Shown here: in pieces, positions 31,451 through 40,556 of the stretch
Numbering within the stretch: the first letter of the stretch is position 1
How the letters are laid out: every line of letters begins with the position of its first letter
DNA from: Ga0077527 sp964606765
GTDB lineage: Bacteria; Pseudomonadota; Gammaproteobacteria; Burkholderiales; SG8-41
Direction of reading: 5' to 3'
Length of the DNA: 60,450 bases
Assembly (NCBI GenBank): GCA_964606765.1
Contig: CAZSIR010000003.1
Location: 1 to 60,450 of the forward strand
The notes under the pieces: generated by a model
What the model was told of the DNA's origin: nothing
Databases searched by the model: none
Seen by the model: only the letters and a program-made list of their open reading frames with translations
Position numbers and translations under genes: made by a program

Positions 31451-31876
31451 ATGGCCACAGAACTGCTGAAAAATTACCCTGCGTACAAGCCTGCCAAGGC
31501 GAAAGAGGAATACATGAATGCGCGGCAGTTGGCGCATTTCCGCAAGATGCTTGAGGAGATGAAACGGGAGCTTTCCCAGGACATCGACCGCACCGTGCAT
31601 ACCATGCAGGATGAAGCCACGATTTTCGCCGACCCCAACGACCGCGCCAGCCAGGAATCCGACATGTCGCTGGAACTGCGCAACCGCGACCGCGAGCGCA
31701 AGCTGATCAAGAAAATCGATGAGACCATCGCCCGCATCAGCGCCAAGGATTACGGCTACTGCGATTCCTGCGGTGTGGAAATCGGCATCAAGCGGCTTGA
31801 AGCCCGCCCGACGGCAACGCTTTGCATTGACTGCAAAACACTCGACGAACTGCGCGAACGCCAGGTCGCGAAATAA
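31451..31876 (+). CDS. dksA: RNA polymerase-binding transcription factor DksA
   Basis: A 141-residue coiled-coil plus zinc-finger protein. The coiled-coil tip carries D61 and D64 (FADPNDRAS), matching E. coli D71 and D74, which reach into the RNA polymerase secondary channel. The four-cysteine zinc finger is C104-x2-C107 and C125-x2-C128. It works with ppGpp to control stable RNA promoters; the two tRNAs just upstream are of that kind. Start: ATG 31451 lacks a clear ribosome site, while Met22 at 31514 has AGAGGA five bases before it. Homology to the E. coli N-terminus favours the longer form. Confidence 0.96.
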   Translation: MATELLKNYPAYKPAKAKEEYMNARQLAHFRKMLEEMKRELSQDIDRTVHTMQDEATIFADPNDRASQESDMSLELRNRDRERKLIKKIDETIARISAKDYGYCDSCGVEIGIKRLEARPTATLCIDCKTLDELRERQVAK

Positions 31877-31904
31877 TTCCTTTGCCTTGCAGTAGCGGCA
31901 AAAT

Positions 31905-31931
31905 AAAAAGGGAGCCGAGGCTCCCTTTTTT
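31905..31931. terminator. bidirectional terminator between dksA and pnp
   Basis: Stem GGGAGC/GCTCCC with loop CGAG, preceded by AAAAA and followed by TTTTTT, so it can end both dksA (+) and pnp (-) transcripts. Confidence 0.9.
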
Positions 31932-31979
31932 ACGGCCTGCGCCGGGATGCATTCCGGCGCGGCCCTGATACTTCGTCTG

Positions 31980-34091
31980 TTACGCTTGCGCGGGTTGAGC
32001 TTCTGCGGGCGCTCCCACCGCCTTCATCGACAGGCGCAGGCGGCCTTTTTCATCGGCCTCAAGCACTTTGACGCGCACAGCCTGACCTTCCTTCAGGTGA
32101 TCTGCGACGCTGTTGACGCGTTCGTTGGCGATCTGCGAAATATGCAGCAGACCGTCGCGACCGGGCAATACGCTGACAATCGCACCGAAGTCCAGCAGCT
32201 TCAGCACGGTGCCCTCGTAAATCTTGCCAACCTCGACGTCAGCGGTCAGTTCCTCGATGCGCTTGCGGGCGTTTTCTCCGCCTTCAGACGACACGCAGGC
32301 GATGACCACGGTGCCGTCATCCTGGATGTCGATCGTGGTGCCGGTTTCTTCGGTAATGGCGCGAATGACCGCACCGCCCTTGCCGATGACGTCGCGGATT
32401 TTTTCCGGCTTGATTTTCATCGTGATCATGCGCGGCGCCCAGGCCGAGAGTTCGGTGCGCGGCGTGTTGATTGCACCACTCATTTTCTCCAGGATATGCA
32501 GCCGGCCTTCACGCGCCTGGTTCAGCGCGGCATGCATGATTTCCTTGGTGATGCCGTTGATCTTGATGTCCATCTGCAGCGCGGTGACGCCGTTCGCGGT
32601 TCCGGCCACCTTGAAGTCCATGTCGCCGAGGTGATCTTCGTCGCCAAGGATGTCCGACAGCACGGCAAAACGGTTGCCTTCCTTGATCAGACCCATCGCG
32701 ATGCCGGCCACCTGCGCCTTCAGCGGTACGCCGGCGTCCATCAGCGACAGGCAGCCGCCGCAAACCGATGCCATCGAGCTTGAACCGTTGGATTCGGTGA
32801 TTTCCGAAACAACGCGGATCGAGTAGGCAAATTCCTCGGCCGACGGCAGCACTGCGACCAGTGCGCGTTTGGCGAGGCGGCCGTGGCCGATCTCGCGGCG
32901 TTTCGGCGTGCCGACACGGCCGGTTTCGCCGGTCGAATACGGCGGGAAGTTGTAATGCAGCATGAAGCGTTCGCGGTAGGTGCCTTGCAGCGCATCGACA
33001 ATCTGTTCGTCGCGCGAAGTGCCCAGCGTGGCGACCACGATGGCCTGGGTTTCACCGCGGGTGAACAGCGCGGAACCGTGGGTACGCGGCAGCACGCCGG
33101 TGCGGATGGTGATCGGGCGCACGGTGCGCGTATCGCGGCCATCAATGCGCGGCTCTCCGTCGAGGATCTGGTTGCGGACGATTTTTGCCTCGAGGTTGCC
33201 CAGTTCGTTTTTGACGGTATTGATGAGGTCGGGCGAAGCATCCGCCGGCAGCAGTTCGGCAACCACTTTTGCGCTGATTTCCTTGATGCGGACGGTGCGC
33301 GCCTGCTTTTGCTTGATCTGATAAGCCTGACGCAGCTCCGCTTCGGCAATCTGGGCCATGCGCGAGATGAGCTGCTCGTCTTTCTGCGGCGGCGCCCAGT
33401 TGTATTCAGGCACCCCGATCTCGTCGACCATTTCATTGATCGCATTGATGACGGTGCGCAGCTGCTCGTGGCCGAACACGACAGCGCCCAGCATCACGTC
33501 TTCCGACAGCTGCTGCGCTTCGGACTCAACCATCAGCACGGCCTGCTGCGTGCCGGCGACCACCAGGTCCATCTGCGAAGTTTTCAGTTCGGTGGCGGTC
33601 GGGTTGAGGATGTACTGGCCCTCGCTGTAACCCACACGTGCGGCGCCGATCGGGCCGTCAAACGGCATGCCGGAGAGCGCCAGCGCGGCGGATGCGCCGA
33701 CCATGGCCGGAATGTCCGAATCAATCTCGTTGTTCGAGGACATCACCGTGGCGATGATCTGCACTTCGTTGTAGAACCCCTCGGGAAACAGCGGACGGAT
33801 CGGACGGTCGATCAGGCGGCTGGTGAGGATCTCCTTTTCGGAGGGACGGCCCTCGCGGCGGAAAAAACCGCCGGGAATCTTGCCTGCGGCATAGGTCCGC
33901 TCCTGGTAGTCAACGGTCAGCGGGAAAAAATCCTGCCCGGGTTTTGCGTTGCGCGCCCCGACCACTGTGACCAGCACCACCGTGTCTTCCATCGTGACCA
34001 TGACCGCGCCAGACGCCTGGCGCGCAATTTCGCCGGTCTCCAGCGTCAGCTGGTGGCGACCCCACATCAATGATTTTTTTACCGGATTCAA
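31980..34091 (-). CDS. pnp: polyribonucleotide nucleotidyltransferase (PNPase)
   Basis: 703 residues: two RNase PH domains (first from about residue 10, second from about 310), then a KH domain (KIRDVIGKGGAVI) and an S1 domain (GKIYEGTVLKLLDFGAIVSVLPG), ending with an Ala/Gln-rich tail. It is a phosphorolytic 3'-5' exonuclease and part of the RNA degradosome. The start is TTG at 34091 with AAAGGA about nine bases upstream. It is the last gene of the rimP-pnp operon, separated from rpsO by a 183-bp region with three hairpins. Confidence 0.98.
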   Translation of the reverse strand: MNPVKKSLMWGRHQLTLETGEIARQASGAVMVTMEDTVVLVTVVGARNAKPGQDFFPLTVDYQERTYAAGKIPGGFFRREGRPSEKEILTSRLIDRPIRPLFPEGFYNEVQIIATVMSSNNEIDSDIPAMVGASAALALSGMPFDGPIGAARVGYSEGQYILNPTATELKTSQMDLVVAGTQQAVLMVESEAQQLSEDVMLGAVVFGHEQLRTVINAINEMVDEIGVPEYNWAPPQKDEQLISRMAQIAEAELRQAYQIKQKQARTVRIKEISAKVVAELLPADASPDLINTVKNELGNLEAKIVRNQILDGEPRIDGRDTRTVRPITIRTGVLPRTHGSALFTRGETQAIVVATLGTSRDEQIVDALQGTYRERFMLHYNFPPYSTGETGRVGTPKRREIGHGRLAKRALVAVLPSAEEFAYSIRVVSEITESNGSSSMASVCGGCLSLMDAGVPLKAQVAGIAMGLIKEGNRFAVLSDILGDEDHLGDMDFKVAGTANGVTALQMDIKINGITKEIMHAALNQAREGRLHILEKMSGAINTPRTELSAWAPRMITMKIKPEKIRDVIGKGGAVIRAITEETGTTIDIQDDGTVVIACVSSEGGENARKRIEELTADVEVGKIYEGTVLKLLDFGAIVSVLPGRDGLLHISQIANERVNSVADHLKEGQAVRVKVLEADEKGRLRLSMKAVGAPAEAQPAQA

Positions 34092-34135
34092 AATGAATGT
34101 CCTTTTCTCTGTGCTTGACTCAAAAATTCAGTGCT

Positions 34136-34165
34136 CAAAAACAAAAAGACCGCACGCGCGGTCTT
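34136..34165 (-). terminator. rho-independent terminator downstream of rpsO
   Basis: Minus strand: AAGACCGC paired with GCGGTCTT (34146-34165), loop of four, followed by TTTTTGTTTTTG. It would partly separate rpsO from pnp transcription, as in E. coli. Confidence 0.85.
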
Positions 34166-34189
34166 CCGGAGGATCAATAGCGTCTAGCC

Positions 34190-34211
34190 GCCGGCGCTCC
34201 CCAGCGCCGGC
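34190..34211 (-). other. intercistronic hairpin 2 in the rpsO-pnp spacer
   Basis: GCCGGCGCT paired with AGCGCCGGC, loop CCCC: a perfect 9-bp GC stem. No T-run. It is a candidate RNase III or RNase E processing structure. Confidence 0.6.
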
Positions 34212-34225
34212 TTGCCGACCATGCG

Positions 34226-34244
34226 CCGTGCGCACTGCGCACGG
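34226..34244 (-). other. intercistronic hairpin 1 in the rpsO-pnp spacer
   Basis: CCGTGCGCA and TGCGCACGG form an almost perfect palindrome around a single C, 30 bases after the rpsO stop. As a DNA dyad it could also bind a protein. Confidence 0.6.
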
Positions 34245-34274
34245 ACGCTGGCATTGCAGAACTGCATCTGCAGC

Positions 34275-34544
34275 TTACTTGCGCAGACCAAGACGCTCAA
34301 TCAGCGCCTTGTACTGTTCGGCCTTGGTTCTTTTCAGGTAATCCAGCAGCTTGCGGCGGGTGCTGACCATCCGCAGCAGTCCGCGGCGGGAATGGTGATC
34401 CTTGCTGTGCGCCTTGAAATGCTCGGTCAGATCCGTGATCCGCGCCGTCAGCAGGGCGATCTGGACTTCGGGCGAGCCCGTATCGCCTTTGCCGCGCTGG
34501 TAATCCTGCAAAACCTGCGCCTTTTGGGCAGTGGTTACAGCCAT
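34275..34544 (-). CDS. rpsO: 30S ribosomal protein S15
   Basis: 89 residues from MAVTTAQKAQVLQDY, with the family core GDTGSPEVQIALLTARI, then HSKDHHSRRGLLRMVSTRRKLLDYLK. S15 binds 16S rRNA early in assembly. The open frame extends ten codons upstream, but the conserved S15 N-terminus starts here. It lies 32 bases after truB, within the nusA operon order. Confidence 0.98.
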   Translation of the reverse strand: MAVTTAQKAQVLQDYQRGKGDTGSPEVQIALLTARITDLTEHFKAHSKDHHSRRGLLRMVSTRRKLLDYLKRTKAEQYKALIERLGLRK

Positions 34545-34576
34545 GTGTTCTATCTCCGACGAAAAATCATGCAATT

Positions 34577-35524
34577 TTAACCCGTAAGCACCGGATTACT
34601 CAAGTCGTTTTGCCCTTTTACCGCCTGCGGCTGTGACAGCAGACGACGGGCCGCCAATTCCCCGGAAACCACCTCGCCTACGCCCAAAAAAGCGCCGTTT
34701 GAACCGTACAAGCGCCTCAAGCCGGGGGGTATTGCACCCACGCTGACGGGCTGGCCCAGCACGATCCTGCGCTCATCCGTTGCGGAGAGATCCTGCCGCT
34801 CCAGACCGGCGGCGAAAGTATCAGCCGGCTGCAGGCGTTCCAGCCGCTGCAGAAGCGTCATGGTTTCCAGGGCGTCCATTGATACGCCATCCGTCCGCTC
34901 CAGGTCGCCTGCCGCTTCCCGCGTCAGGGCGCTAAGGTGCGCACCGCAGCCCAGGACGGCGCCCATGTCCTCTGCCAGCGCCCTGATATAGGTTCCTTTG
35001 CTGCACGAAACATCGATTTTTAAAATTTCTTTATTAAAATCAATTATTTGCAGTTTATTTATGATAATGGATCGAGGTTTGCGGGCGATGGTTTCTCCAG
35101 CCCGGGCATAGGCATAGAGAGGTTTGCCATCAACCTTGATGGCGGCATGCATGGGCGGCAACTGCAGTTGCTGACCGGTAAAACGCGGCAGCAAGGCCAT
35201 GATTTCCGGCAGGGTAGCGGTGACAGGCGACTCCCTGACCACATCCCCTTCGGCGTCGCCTGTAGTCGTAACCACGCCCAGACGCAGCGTGGCGAGGTAT
35301 CGCTTGTCCGCATCCAGCAGGAACTGTGAAAACTTGGTCGCTTCTCCCAATCCGATCGGCAACAGCCCGTCCGCCAGCGGATCCAGAGTTCCGGTATGCC
35401 CTGCTTTGCGTGCATTAAAAAGGCGTTTTACGCGGGATACCGCCTGCTGGGAAGTCAGCCCCCGCGGTTTGTCCAGCAACAGAACGCCGTCAACCGCATT
35501 GCGTGCGGCAGCGGCCGGCTTCAC
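34577..35524 (-). CDS. truB: tRNA pseudouridine(55) synthase TruB
   Basis: 315 residues. The catalytic aspartate lies in GHTGTLDPLADGLLPI near residue 48, and the conserved CSKGTYIRALAEDMG follows. It makes pseudouridine 55 in the T-loop of tRNAs. The GTG start overlaps the rbfA stop (GTGA). Oddity: codons around residues 158-175 (IIINKLQIIDFNKEILKID) are strikingly AT-rich compared with the rest and contain one copy (f) of the dispersed AT-rich motif. The protein still aligns with the family there, so the patch has not disrupted function. Confidence 0.97.
   Translation of the reverse strand: MKPAAAARNAVDGVLLLDKPRGLTSQQAVSRVKRLFNARKAGHTGTLDPLADGLLPIGLGEATKFSQFLLDADKRYLATLRLGVVTTTGDAEGDVVRESPVTATLPEIMALLPRFTGQQLQLPPMHAAIKVDGKPLYAYARAGETIARKPRSIIINKLQIIDFNKEILKIDVSCSKGTYIRALAEDMGAVLGCGAHLSALTREAAGDLERTDGVSMDALETMTLLQRLERLQPADTFAAGLERQDLSATDERRIVLGQPVSVGAIPPGLRRLYGSNGAFLGVGEVVSGELAARRLLSQPQAVKGQNDLSNPVLTG
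35033..35046 (-). repeat. dispersed AT-rich motif, copy f, inside truB
   Basis: Core TAATTGATTTTAAT on the coding strand of truB, within a roughly 55-bp AT-rich patch (35013-35068). It is the only copy found in the interior of a gene. Confidence 0.45.
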
Positions 35525-35892
35525 GACGTTTTTTTCCCCGCCGGATCGGCTACCGCCTCGTCGATAAGTTTCGACAGCCGCATGCCGCGCTCGACGGAAA
35601 CATCATAATGAAAATGCAGTTGGGGAACCGTGCGCAGCTTGATGCGCTTCGCCAGTGTGCTGCGCAAAAAACCGGCCGCATGATCCAGCGCCTTTGCAGC
35701 CACTTCCTGCTGCACAGGCTCACCGAGCGCGGTAAAAAACACCTTGGCATGGGCGTTGTCCTGGGTCACCTCAACGTCGGTGATGGTGATCAGATCAACG
35801 CGGGGGTCTTTCAGTTCAAGCCGGATGATCTCCGACAACTCGCGCTGAATCTGGTCGGCGATACGGCGCCCGCGGGGATAATCTTTAGGCAT
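35521..35892 (-). CDS. rbfA: ribosome-binding factor A
   Basis: A 123-residue KH-type protein: RIADQIQRELSEIIRLELKDPRV at the N-terminus, then ITDVEVTQDNAHAKVFF, and LHFHYDVSVERGMRLSKLIDEA at the C-terminus. It binds the 16S rRNA 5' helix during late 30S maturation and cold adaptation. It lies between infB and truB and overlaps truB by four bases. Confidence 0.97.
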   Translation of the reverse strand: MPKDYPRGRRIADQIQRELSEIIRLELKDPRVDLITITDVEVTQDNAHAKVFFTALGEPVQQEVAAKALDHAAGFLRSTLAKRIKLRTVPQLHFHYDVSVERGMRLSKLIDEAVADPAGKKTS

Positions 35893-35952
35893 GCGTCCCC
35901 CAATCTGCAGACAAGGGGCCGCCGTCCGGACAGACAGCAGCCCGCGCAGGTT

Positions 35953-38511
35953 TTACAGGCTCCTCGCCACTTCAACGACCTCAAAGGCTTCCAGCTGGTC
36001 ACCTTCCTTGATGTCGTTGAAGTTCTTCAGGGACAGGCCGCATTCAAACCCGGCCTTGACTTCCCGTGCATCGTCCTTGAAACGTTTCAGCGAGTCGAGC
36101 TCTCCTTCGTGGATCACGACGTTGTCGCGCAGCAGGCGCACTTTCGAGCCGCGGCGCACCAGGCCTTCGAGCACATAACAGCCGGCGACAGCGCCGACTT
36201 TTGAAATGCGGAATACCTGGCGGATTTCAATCAGGCCGACTGCATTTTCCTTGCGCTCGGGCGCGAGCATTCCGGTCAGCGCGGCCTTGATCTCGTCAAC
36301 GGCGTCATAAATCACGTTGTAGTAGCGGATATCGACGCCATTGCCTTCGGCCAGCTTCCGCGCCATGCCGTCAGCGCGGGCATTGAAGCCGATGATCACC
36401 GCCTTGGATGCCAGTGCGAGGTTGACATCGGATTCCGTGATGCCGCCAACGGCGGAATGCACGATATTGACCTTGACTTCCTCTGTCGACAGCTTCGCCA
36501 GCGCATGGGCCAGGCCCTCGAAAGAACCCTGCACATCGGCCTTGATGATGAGGGAAAGGGTTTTGACTTCGCCCTCGCCCATCTGCTCGAACATGTTCTC
36601 GAGTTTCGCGGCCTGCTGTTTGGCCAGCTTCACGTCACGGTACTTGCCCTGGCGGAACAGCGCTATTTCACGTGCCTTGCGTTCATCGCCCAGCACCATG
36701 ACTTCAGCGCCGGCCGCGGGCACATCCGACAAGCCCAGCACTTCCACCGGAATGGAGGGGCCGGCCCCGTCAATGGCCTTGCCGGCCTCGTCCAGCAGTG
36801 CCCGTACGCGACCGAACACGGACCCGGCCAGCACAATGTCTCCGCGTTTCAGCGTGCCGGACTGGATCAGTATGGTCGCCACAGGACCGCGCCCCTTGTC
36901 GAGGCGCGCTTCCACGACAATCCCTTTTGCCGGCGCTTCCCGCGGCGCTTTCAGCTCCAGCACCTCGGCCTGCAGCAGTATCCGCTCCAGAAGGCTGTCG
37001 ATGCCCTGGCCGGTCTTGGCCGACACCTCGACGAACATCGTGTCGCCGCCCCACTCTTCGGGAACCACTTCGCGCGCCGCGAGATCCTGCTTGACGCGCT
37101 CGGCATTGGCTTCTGGCTTGTCAATCTTGTTCAGCGCGACCACGATCGGCACATTGCCGGCCTTGGCGTGGTGAATGGCTTCCTCGGTCTGCGGCATGAC
37201 GCCATCGTCAGCCGCCACCACCAGGATGACCAGATCGGTGACTTTTGCGCCGCGGGCGCGCATCGCGGTGAACGCCTCATGGCCCGGCGTATCGAGAAAG
37301 GTGATCATCCCGCGCGGCGTTTCCACGTGGTATGCGCCGATGTGCTGGGTAATGCCGCCGGCTTCACCGCTGGCTACGCGGGTGCGGCGGATGTAATCGA
37401 GCAGCGAAGTCTTGCCGTGATCAACATGGCCCATCACGGTGACCACGGGCGCACGCACTTCAGCCTTGACTTCCGACTGTCCCGCAGACTCGGCGAGAAA
37501 TGCATCAGGCTCATCCAGTTTTGCCCGCTTCGCCGTATGGCCCATTTCCTCGACAAGAATGATCGCCGTATCCTGATCGAGCACCTGGTTGATGGTGGCC
37601 ATGGTGCCCAGTTTCATCAGGGTCTTGATCAGTTCCGCCGCCTTGACCGACATCCTGTGCGCAAGATCCGCCACAGTGATAGTTTCAGGCACCATCACAT
37701 CGCGCACCACCGGTTCGGTCGGCGCCATGAAGCCGTGCTGCTGGTCACCTTCCTGCTTGTGCGTCGTGCGATGAACCTTGCGCTCCCGCCAGCCGATGCC
37801 TCCGGTGGCGTCGCCGCGCGTCTTGATGCTGCGCTTGCGCGCGGTGGGATCCTGCCAGACAACCTGCTTGACCGGTTTTTTTGCGCTTTTTTTCGCTTTT
37901 CCAGCAGCATCTCCTGCAGCCACCGCGGGTTTGTGTATGGTTCCTTCGACCACGAGCTCGGCGGACGCAGCCGGTTCCGGCGCGGCGGCCGGTGCCGCTG
38001 CCTTGGCAGCCGCCTCAGCCACTGCTTCAGCAGCGGCCTGGGTCTTTTTGCGTTTTTCCTGCTTTTTCGCGGCATCTTCCGCCTGCCGCGCGGCCAATTC
38101 CGCCTGCTGTTTTGCTTCCGCTTCACGGGCAGCAAGTTCTGCGGCGTCGATGATCGGTTTCTTCGCGGCCGGCGCCGGCGGCACTTCAACCTTTTCCGGC
38201 TCTGCAGCCTCGCGCTTGACCAGCACGCGCTTCTTGCGCACTTCGACCTGGATCGTGCGGGCCTTGCCCGTCGTTGCATCGGCCTTCTTGATTTCCGTGG
38301 TCTGGCGCCGGGTCAGTGTGATTTTCTGCTTGTTTTCCTTGGCACCATGCGCCTCGCGCAGATAATCCAGCAGCTGGGTCTTGTCCTTTTCCGTCAGCGC
38401 GGCATCGCCCGTGAGGGCCTTGGTCACCCCTGCGGCGCGCAGCTGTTCCAGCAGCAACTCCGGCTGGAGTCCCAGTTCCTGGGCAAACTCTTTGACTTTA
38501 ATCTGGGCCAT
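35953..38511 (-). CDS. infB: translation initiation factor IF-2
   Basis: 852 residues. There is an IF2-N domain at the N-terminus (KVKEFAQELGLQPELLLEQL), then a long Ala/Lys/Glu-rich linker. A second IF2-N-like segment (ETITVADLAHRMSVKAAELIKTLM) precedes the G domain with GHVDHGKTSLLDYI, DTPGHEAF and NKIDKP. Beta-barrel domains follow, with a C-terminal domain that binds fMet-tRNA. It is a GTPase bringing initiator tRNA to the 30S. It is 32 bases from nusA and 60 from rbfA. Confidence 0.98.
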   Translation of the reverse strand: MAQIKVKEFAQELGLQPELLLEQLRAAGVTKALTGDAALTEKDKTQLLDYLREAHGAKENKQKITLTRRQTTEIKKADATTGKARTIQVEVRKKRVLVKREAAEPEKVEVPPAPAAKKPIIDAAELAAREAEAKQQAELAARQAEDAAKKQEKRKKTQAAAEAVAEAAAKAAAPAAAPEPAASAELVVEGTIHKPAVAAGDAAGKAKKSAKKPVKQVVWQDPTARKRSIKTRGDATGGIGWRERKVHRTTHKQEGDQQHGFMAPTEPVVRDVMVPETITVADLAHRMSVKAAELIKTLMKLGTMATINQVLDQDTAIILVEEMGHTAKRAKLDEPDAFLAESAGQSEVKAEVRAPVVTVMGHVDHGKTSLLDYIRRTRVASGEAGGITQHIGAYHVETPRGMITFLDTPGHEAFTAMRARGAKVTDLVILVVAADDGVMPQTEEAIHHAKAGNVPIVVALNKIDKPEANAERVKQDLAAREVVPEEWGGDTMFVEVSAKTGQGIDSLLERILLQAEVLELKAPREAPAKGIVVEARLDKGRGPVATILIQSGTLKRGDIVLAGSVFGRVRALLDEAGKAIDGAGPSIPVEVLGLSDVPAAGAEVMVLGDERKAREIALFRQGKYRDVKLAKQQAAKLENMFEQMGEGEVKTLSLIIKADVQGSFEGLAHALAKLSTEEVKVNIVHSAVGGITESDVNLALASKAVIIGFNARADGMARKLAEGNGVDIRYYNVIYDAVDEIKAALTGMLAPERKENAVGLIEIRQVFRISKVGAVAGCYVLEGLVRRGSKVRLLRDNVVIHEGELDSLKRFKDDAREVKAGFECGLSLKNFNDIKEGDQLEAFEVVEVARSL

Positions 38512-38543
38512 TGATGGTTACTTTATGTTTGCCTGTTCGGTTG

Positions 38544-40028
38544 TTAAGCGTTGGATTCAGCGAACCACGGAGCACGCGCCGCCATGATCAGTTCCTTGGC
38601 CCGCTCCTCCTCCAGTCCGGTCTGCTCAACAAGATCATCCGTCGCGTAATCAGCGAGGTCTTCCTGGGTGGCAATGCCTTTTGAGGCCAGCAGCCGGGCA
38701 GTTTCATTGTCCATGCTTTCGACCTTCATCAGGTCCTCGATGTCATGCTCGACTTTTTCCTCGCTGACAATGGCCTGCGTCAGCAGCGCGTTGCGCGCCC
38801 TGCTGCGCAGCTCATTGACGGTCGCCTCGTCAAAAGCCTCGATTTCCAGCATTTCCGTCAGCGGCACATAGGCCACCTCTTCCAGCGTGGCAAATCCTTC
38901 CTGCACCAGGATATCGGCAACCTCCTCGTCCACATCGAGCTTTTCCATGAACTCGCTGCGGGTGCGGGAGGTTTCCTCTTCGCTTTTTTTCTGCGCATCC
39001 ACCTCGGTCATCAGGTTCAGTTCCCAGCCTGTCAGTTCACCGGCGAGCCGCACGTTCTGTCCGCTGCGGCCAATGGCCTGCGCCAGATTTTCCTCGTCAA
39101 CGACGATGTCCATGCTGTGCTTTTCTTCATCAACGACGATGCTGCTCACTTCAGCAGGCGCCAGCGCATTGATGACAAACTGAGCCGGATCGGGATTCCA
39201 CAGCACGATATCCACGCGCTCCTGCGCGAGTTCCGCCGTCACGGCCTGCACACGCGAACCGCGCATGCCGACGCAGGTGCCGATCGGATCAATACGGGCG
39301 TCCTTCGAGTGCACGGCAATCTTGGCCCTCGAGCCGGGATCACGCGCCGCGCCCTTGATTTCAAGCAGGCCCTCTTCGATTTCAGGCACTTCCAGTTCAA
39401 ACAGTCGTGCAATGAACTCCGGCGCCGTACGCGACAGGATCAGGTGCGGACCGCGGGCAAGCCGGTCCACTTTCCAGACATAAGCGCGAACCCGGTCGCC
39501 AAGGCGCAGGTTTTCCTTGGGGATCATCTGGTCTCGCGGCAGCATGGCCTCGAGGCGGCCGGATTCAACGATGGCGTTGCCGCGCTCCATGCGCTTGATC
39601 ACGCCGGTCACCAGGTGCTCCTTGCGGGCGAGGAAATCGTTGAGTATCTGTTCGCGCTCGGCGTCGCGGATCTTCTGCACGATGACCTGCTTTGCCGTCT
39701 GCGCGCCGATGCGGCCGACTTCCATGCCCTCCAGCGGCTCCTCGACAAATTCGCCGACTTCGTATTCCGGATCCAGTTCCTGCGCTTCGTGCAGCTTGTA
39801 CTGGCGCGACGGGAACTCGATGTCCTCGTTCTTCACCACTTCCCAGCGCTGGAAAAAGGAAAACTCACCCGTGGTGCGATCCACGGAAGCGCGCACCTCG
39901 ACGTCGTCGGTGAACTTCTTTTTGGCCGCCGAGGCCAATGCGAGCTCAAGCGCGCCGAACACGATTTCCTTGTCGACGTTCTTTTCACGCGCCAGCGCAT
40001 CGACCAGCAACAGAATTTCACGATTCAT
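38544..40028 (-). CDS. nusA: transcription termination/antitermination factor NusA
   Basis: 494 residues: N-terminal RNA polymerase-binding domain, S1 domain (from about residue 135, HLVTGVIKRMERGNAIVE), two KH domains (GTCVGMRGSRVQAV; AQAIGRSGQNVRLA), and two C-terminal acidic AR repeats (EEVADILVQEGFATLEEVAYV and the later LLASKGIATQEDLADYA). It modulates pausing, termination and antitermination. It follows rimP by 13 bases. In E. coli NusA autoregulates this operon; the leader here contains a terminator-like hairpin. Confidence 0.98.
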   Translation of the reverse strand: MNREILLLVDALAREKNVDKEIVFGALELALASAAKKKFTDDVEVRASVDRTTGEFSFFQRWEVVKNEDIEFPSRQYKLHEAQELDPEYEVGEFVEEPLEGMEVGRIGAQTAKQVIVQKIRDAEREQILNDFLARKEHLVTGVIKRMERGNAIVESGRLEAMLPRDQMIPKENLRLGDRVRAYVWKVDRLARGPHLILSRTAPEFIARLFELEVPEIEEGLLEIKGAARDPGSRAKIAVHSKDARIDPIGTCVGMRGSRVQAVTAELAQERVDIVLWNPDPAQFVINALAPAEVSSIVVDEEKHSMDIVVDEENLAQAIGRSGQNVRLAGELTGWELNLMTEVDAQKKSEEETSRTRSEFMEKLDVDEEVADILVQEGFATLEEVAYVPLTEMLEIEAFDEATVNELRSRARNALLTQAIVSEEKVEHDIEDLMKVESMDNETARLLASKGIATQEDLADYATDDLVEQTGLEEERAKELIMAARAPWFAESNA

Positions 40029-40041
40029 TTCCGTCTCCCGC

Positions 40042-40470
40042 TTAAAACGCCGGCACCAGCCGCGCCTTATCCACGTTGCCCAGGTCCAGCGACAGCACCT
40101 GGCCGTCTACTTCCAGACCCACTTTTCCCGCCTCGGTGTCGCGCAGCACACCGACAAAATTGCGTTGACCCGCCACCGGCACGCGCAGCTTCAGCTTCGC
40201 TTTTTGCCCGTTGAACCGCGCAAAATCCTTTGCTGTCCGCAACGGCCGGTCGAGCCCCGGCGACGACACTTCCAGGCGCTCGTAACGCACATTCTCCACC
40301 GCGAACAAACGGCCCAGATGATTGCTCACCAGCGCACAGTCATCGACATTGATGCCGCCGGGTTTGTCGATGAACACGCGCAGCAGCCCGCCCTTGGGGG
40401 AACGTTCCAGTTCCACCAGGTCATAACCGAGACCGGTCAGCGTGTTTTCCAGCAAACCCTGCAAATCCAT
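40042..40470 (-). CDS. rimP: ribosome maturation factor RimP
   Basis: 142 residues from the ATG at 40470 (MDLQGLLENTLTGLGYDLVE). It has the family segment LLRVFIDKPGGINVDDC, then LEVSSPGLDRPL, and a C-terminal SH3-like barrel ending NVDKARLVPAF. It is needed for 30S maturation and is the first gene of the operon. The start is not certain: a TTG at 40491 and a GTG at 40485 are in frame but inside the hairpin/T-run zone, and no clear ribosome site precedes the ATG. Confidence 0.95.
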   Translation of the reverse strand: MDLQGLLENTLTGLGYDLVELERSPKGGLLRVFIDKPGGINVDDCALVSNHLGRLFAVENVRYERLEVSSPGLDRPLRTAKDFARFNGQKAKLKLRVPVAGQRNFVGVLRDTEAGKVGLEVDGQVLSLDLGNVDKARLVPAF

Positions 40471-40488
40471 GCAAATCAGCGACACAAA

Positions 40489-40511
40489 CAAAAAATGGGC
40501 GATATGCCCAT
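40489..40511 (-). terminator. terminator-like hairpin in the leader of the rimP-nusA operon
   Basis: Minus strand: ATGGGC and GCCCAT (40495-40511) with a five-base loop, followed directly by TTTTTT. It lies between the predicted promoter and the rimP start, so it is positioned to attenuate the whole operon. Confidence 0.6.
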
Positions 40512-40556
40512 CCGCCCATCCGTGTGCGCTGCCCCAACTGTTTCACAGAACTTTGA

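Noticed and set aside
36457..38514. 685-codon open frame opposite infB
   Set aside because: It is antisense to IF-2; no recognisable domains.
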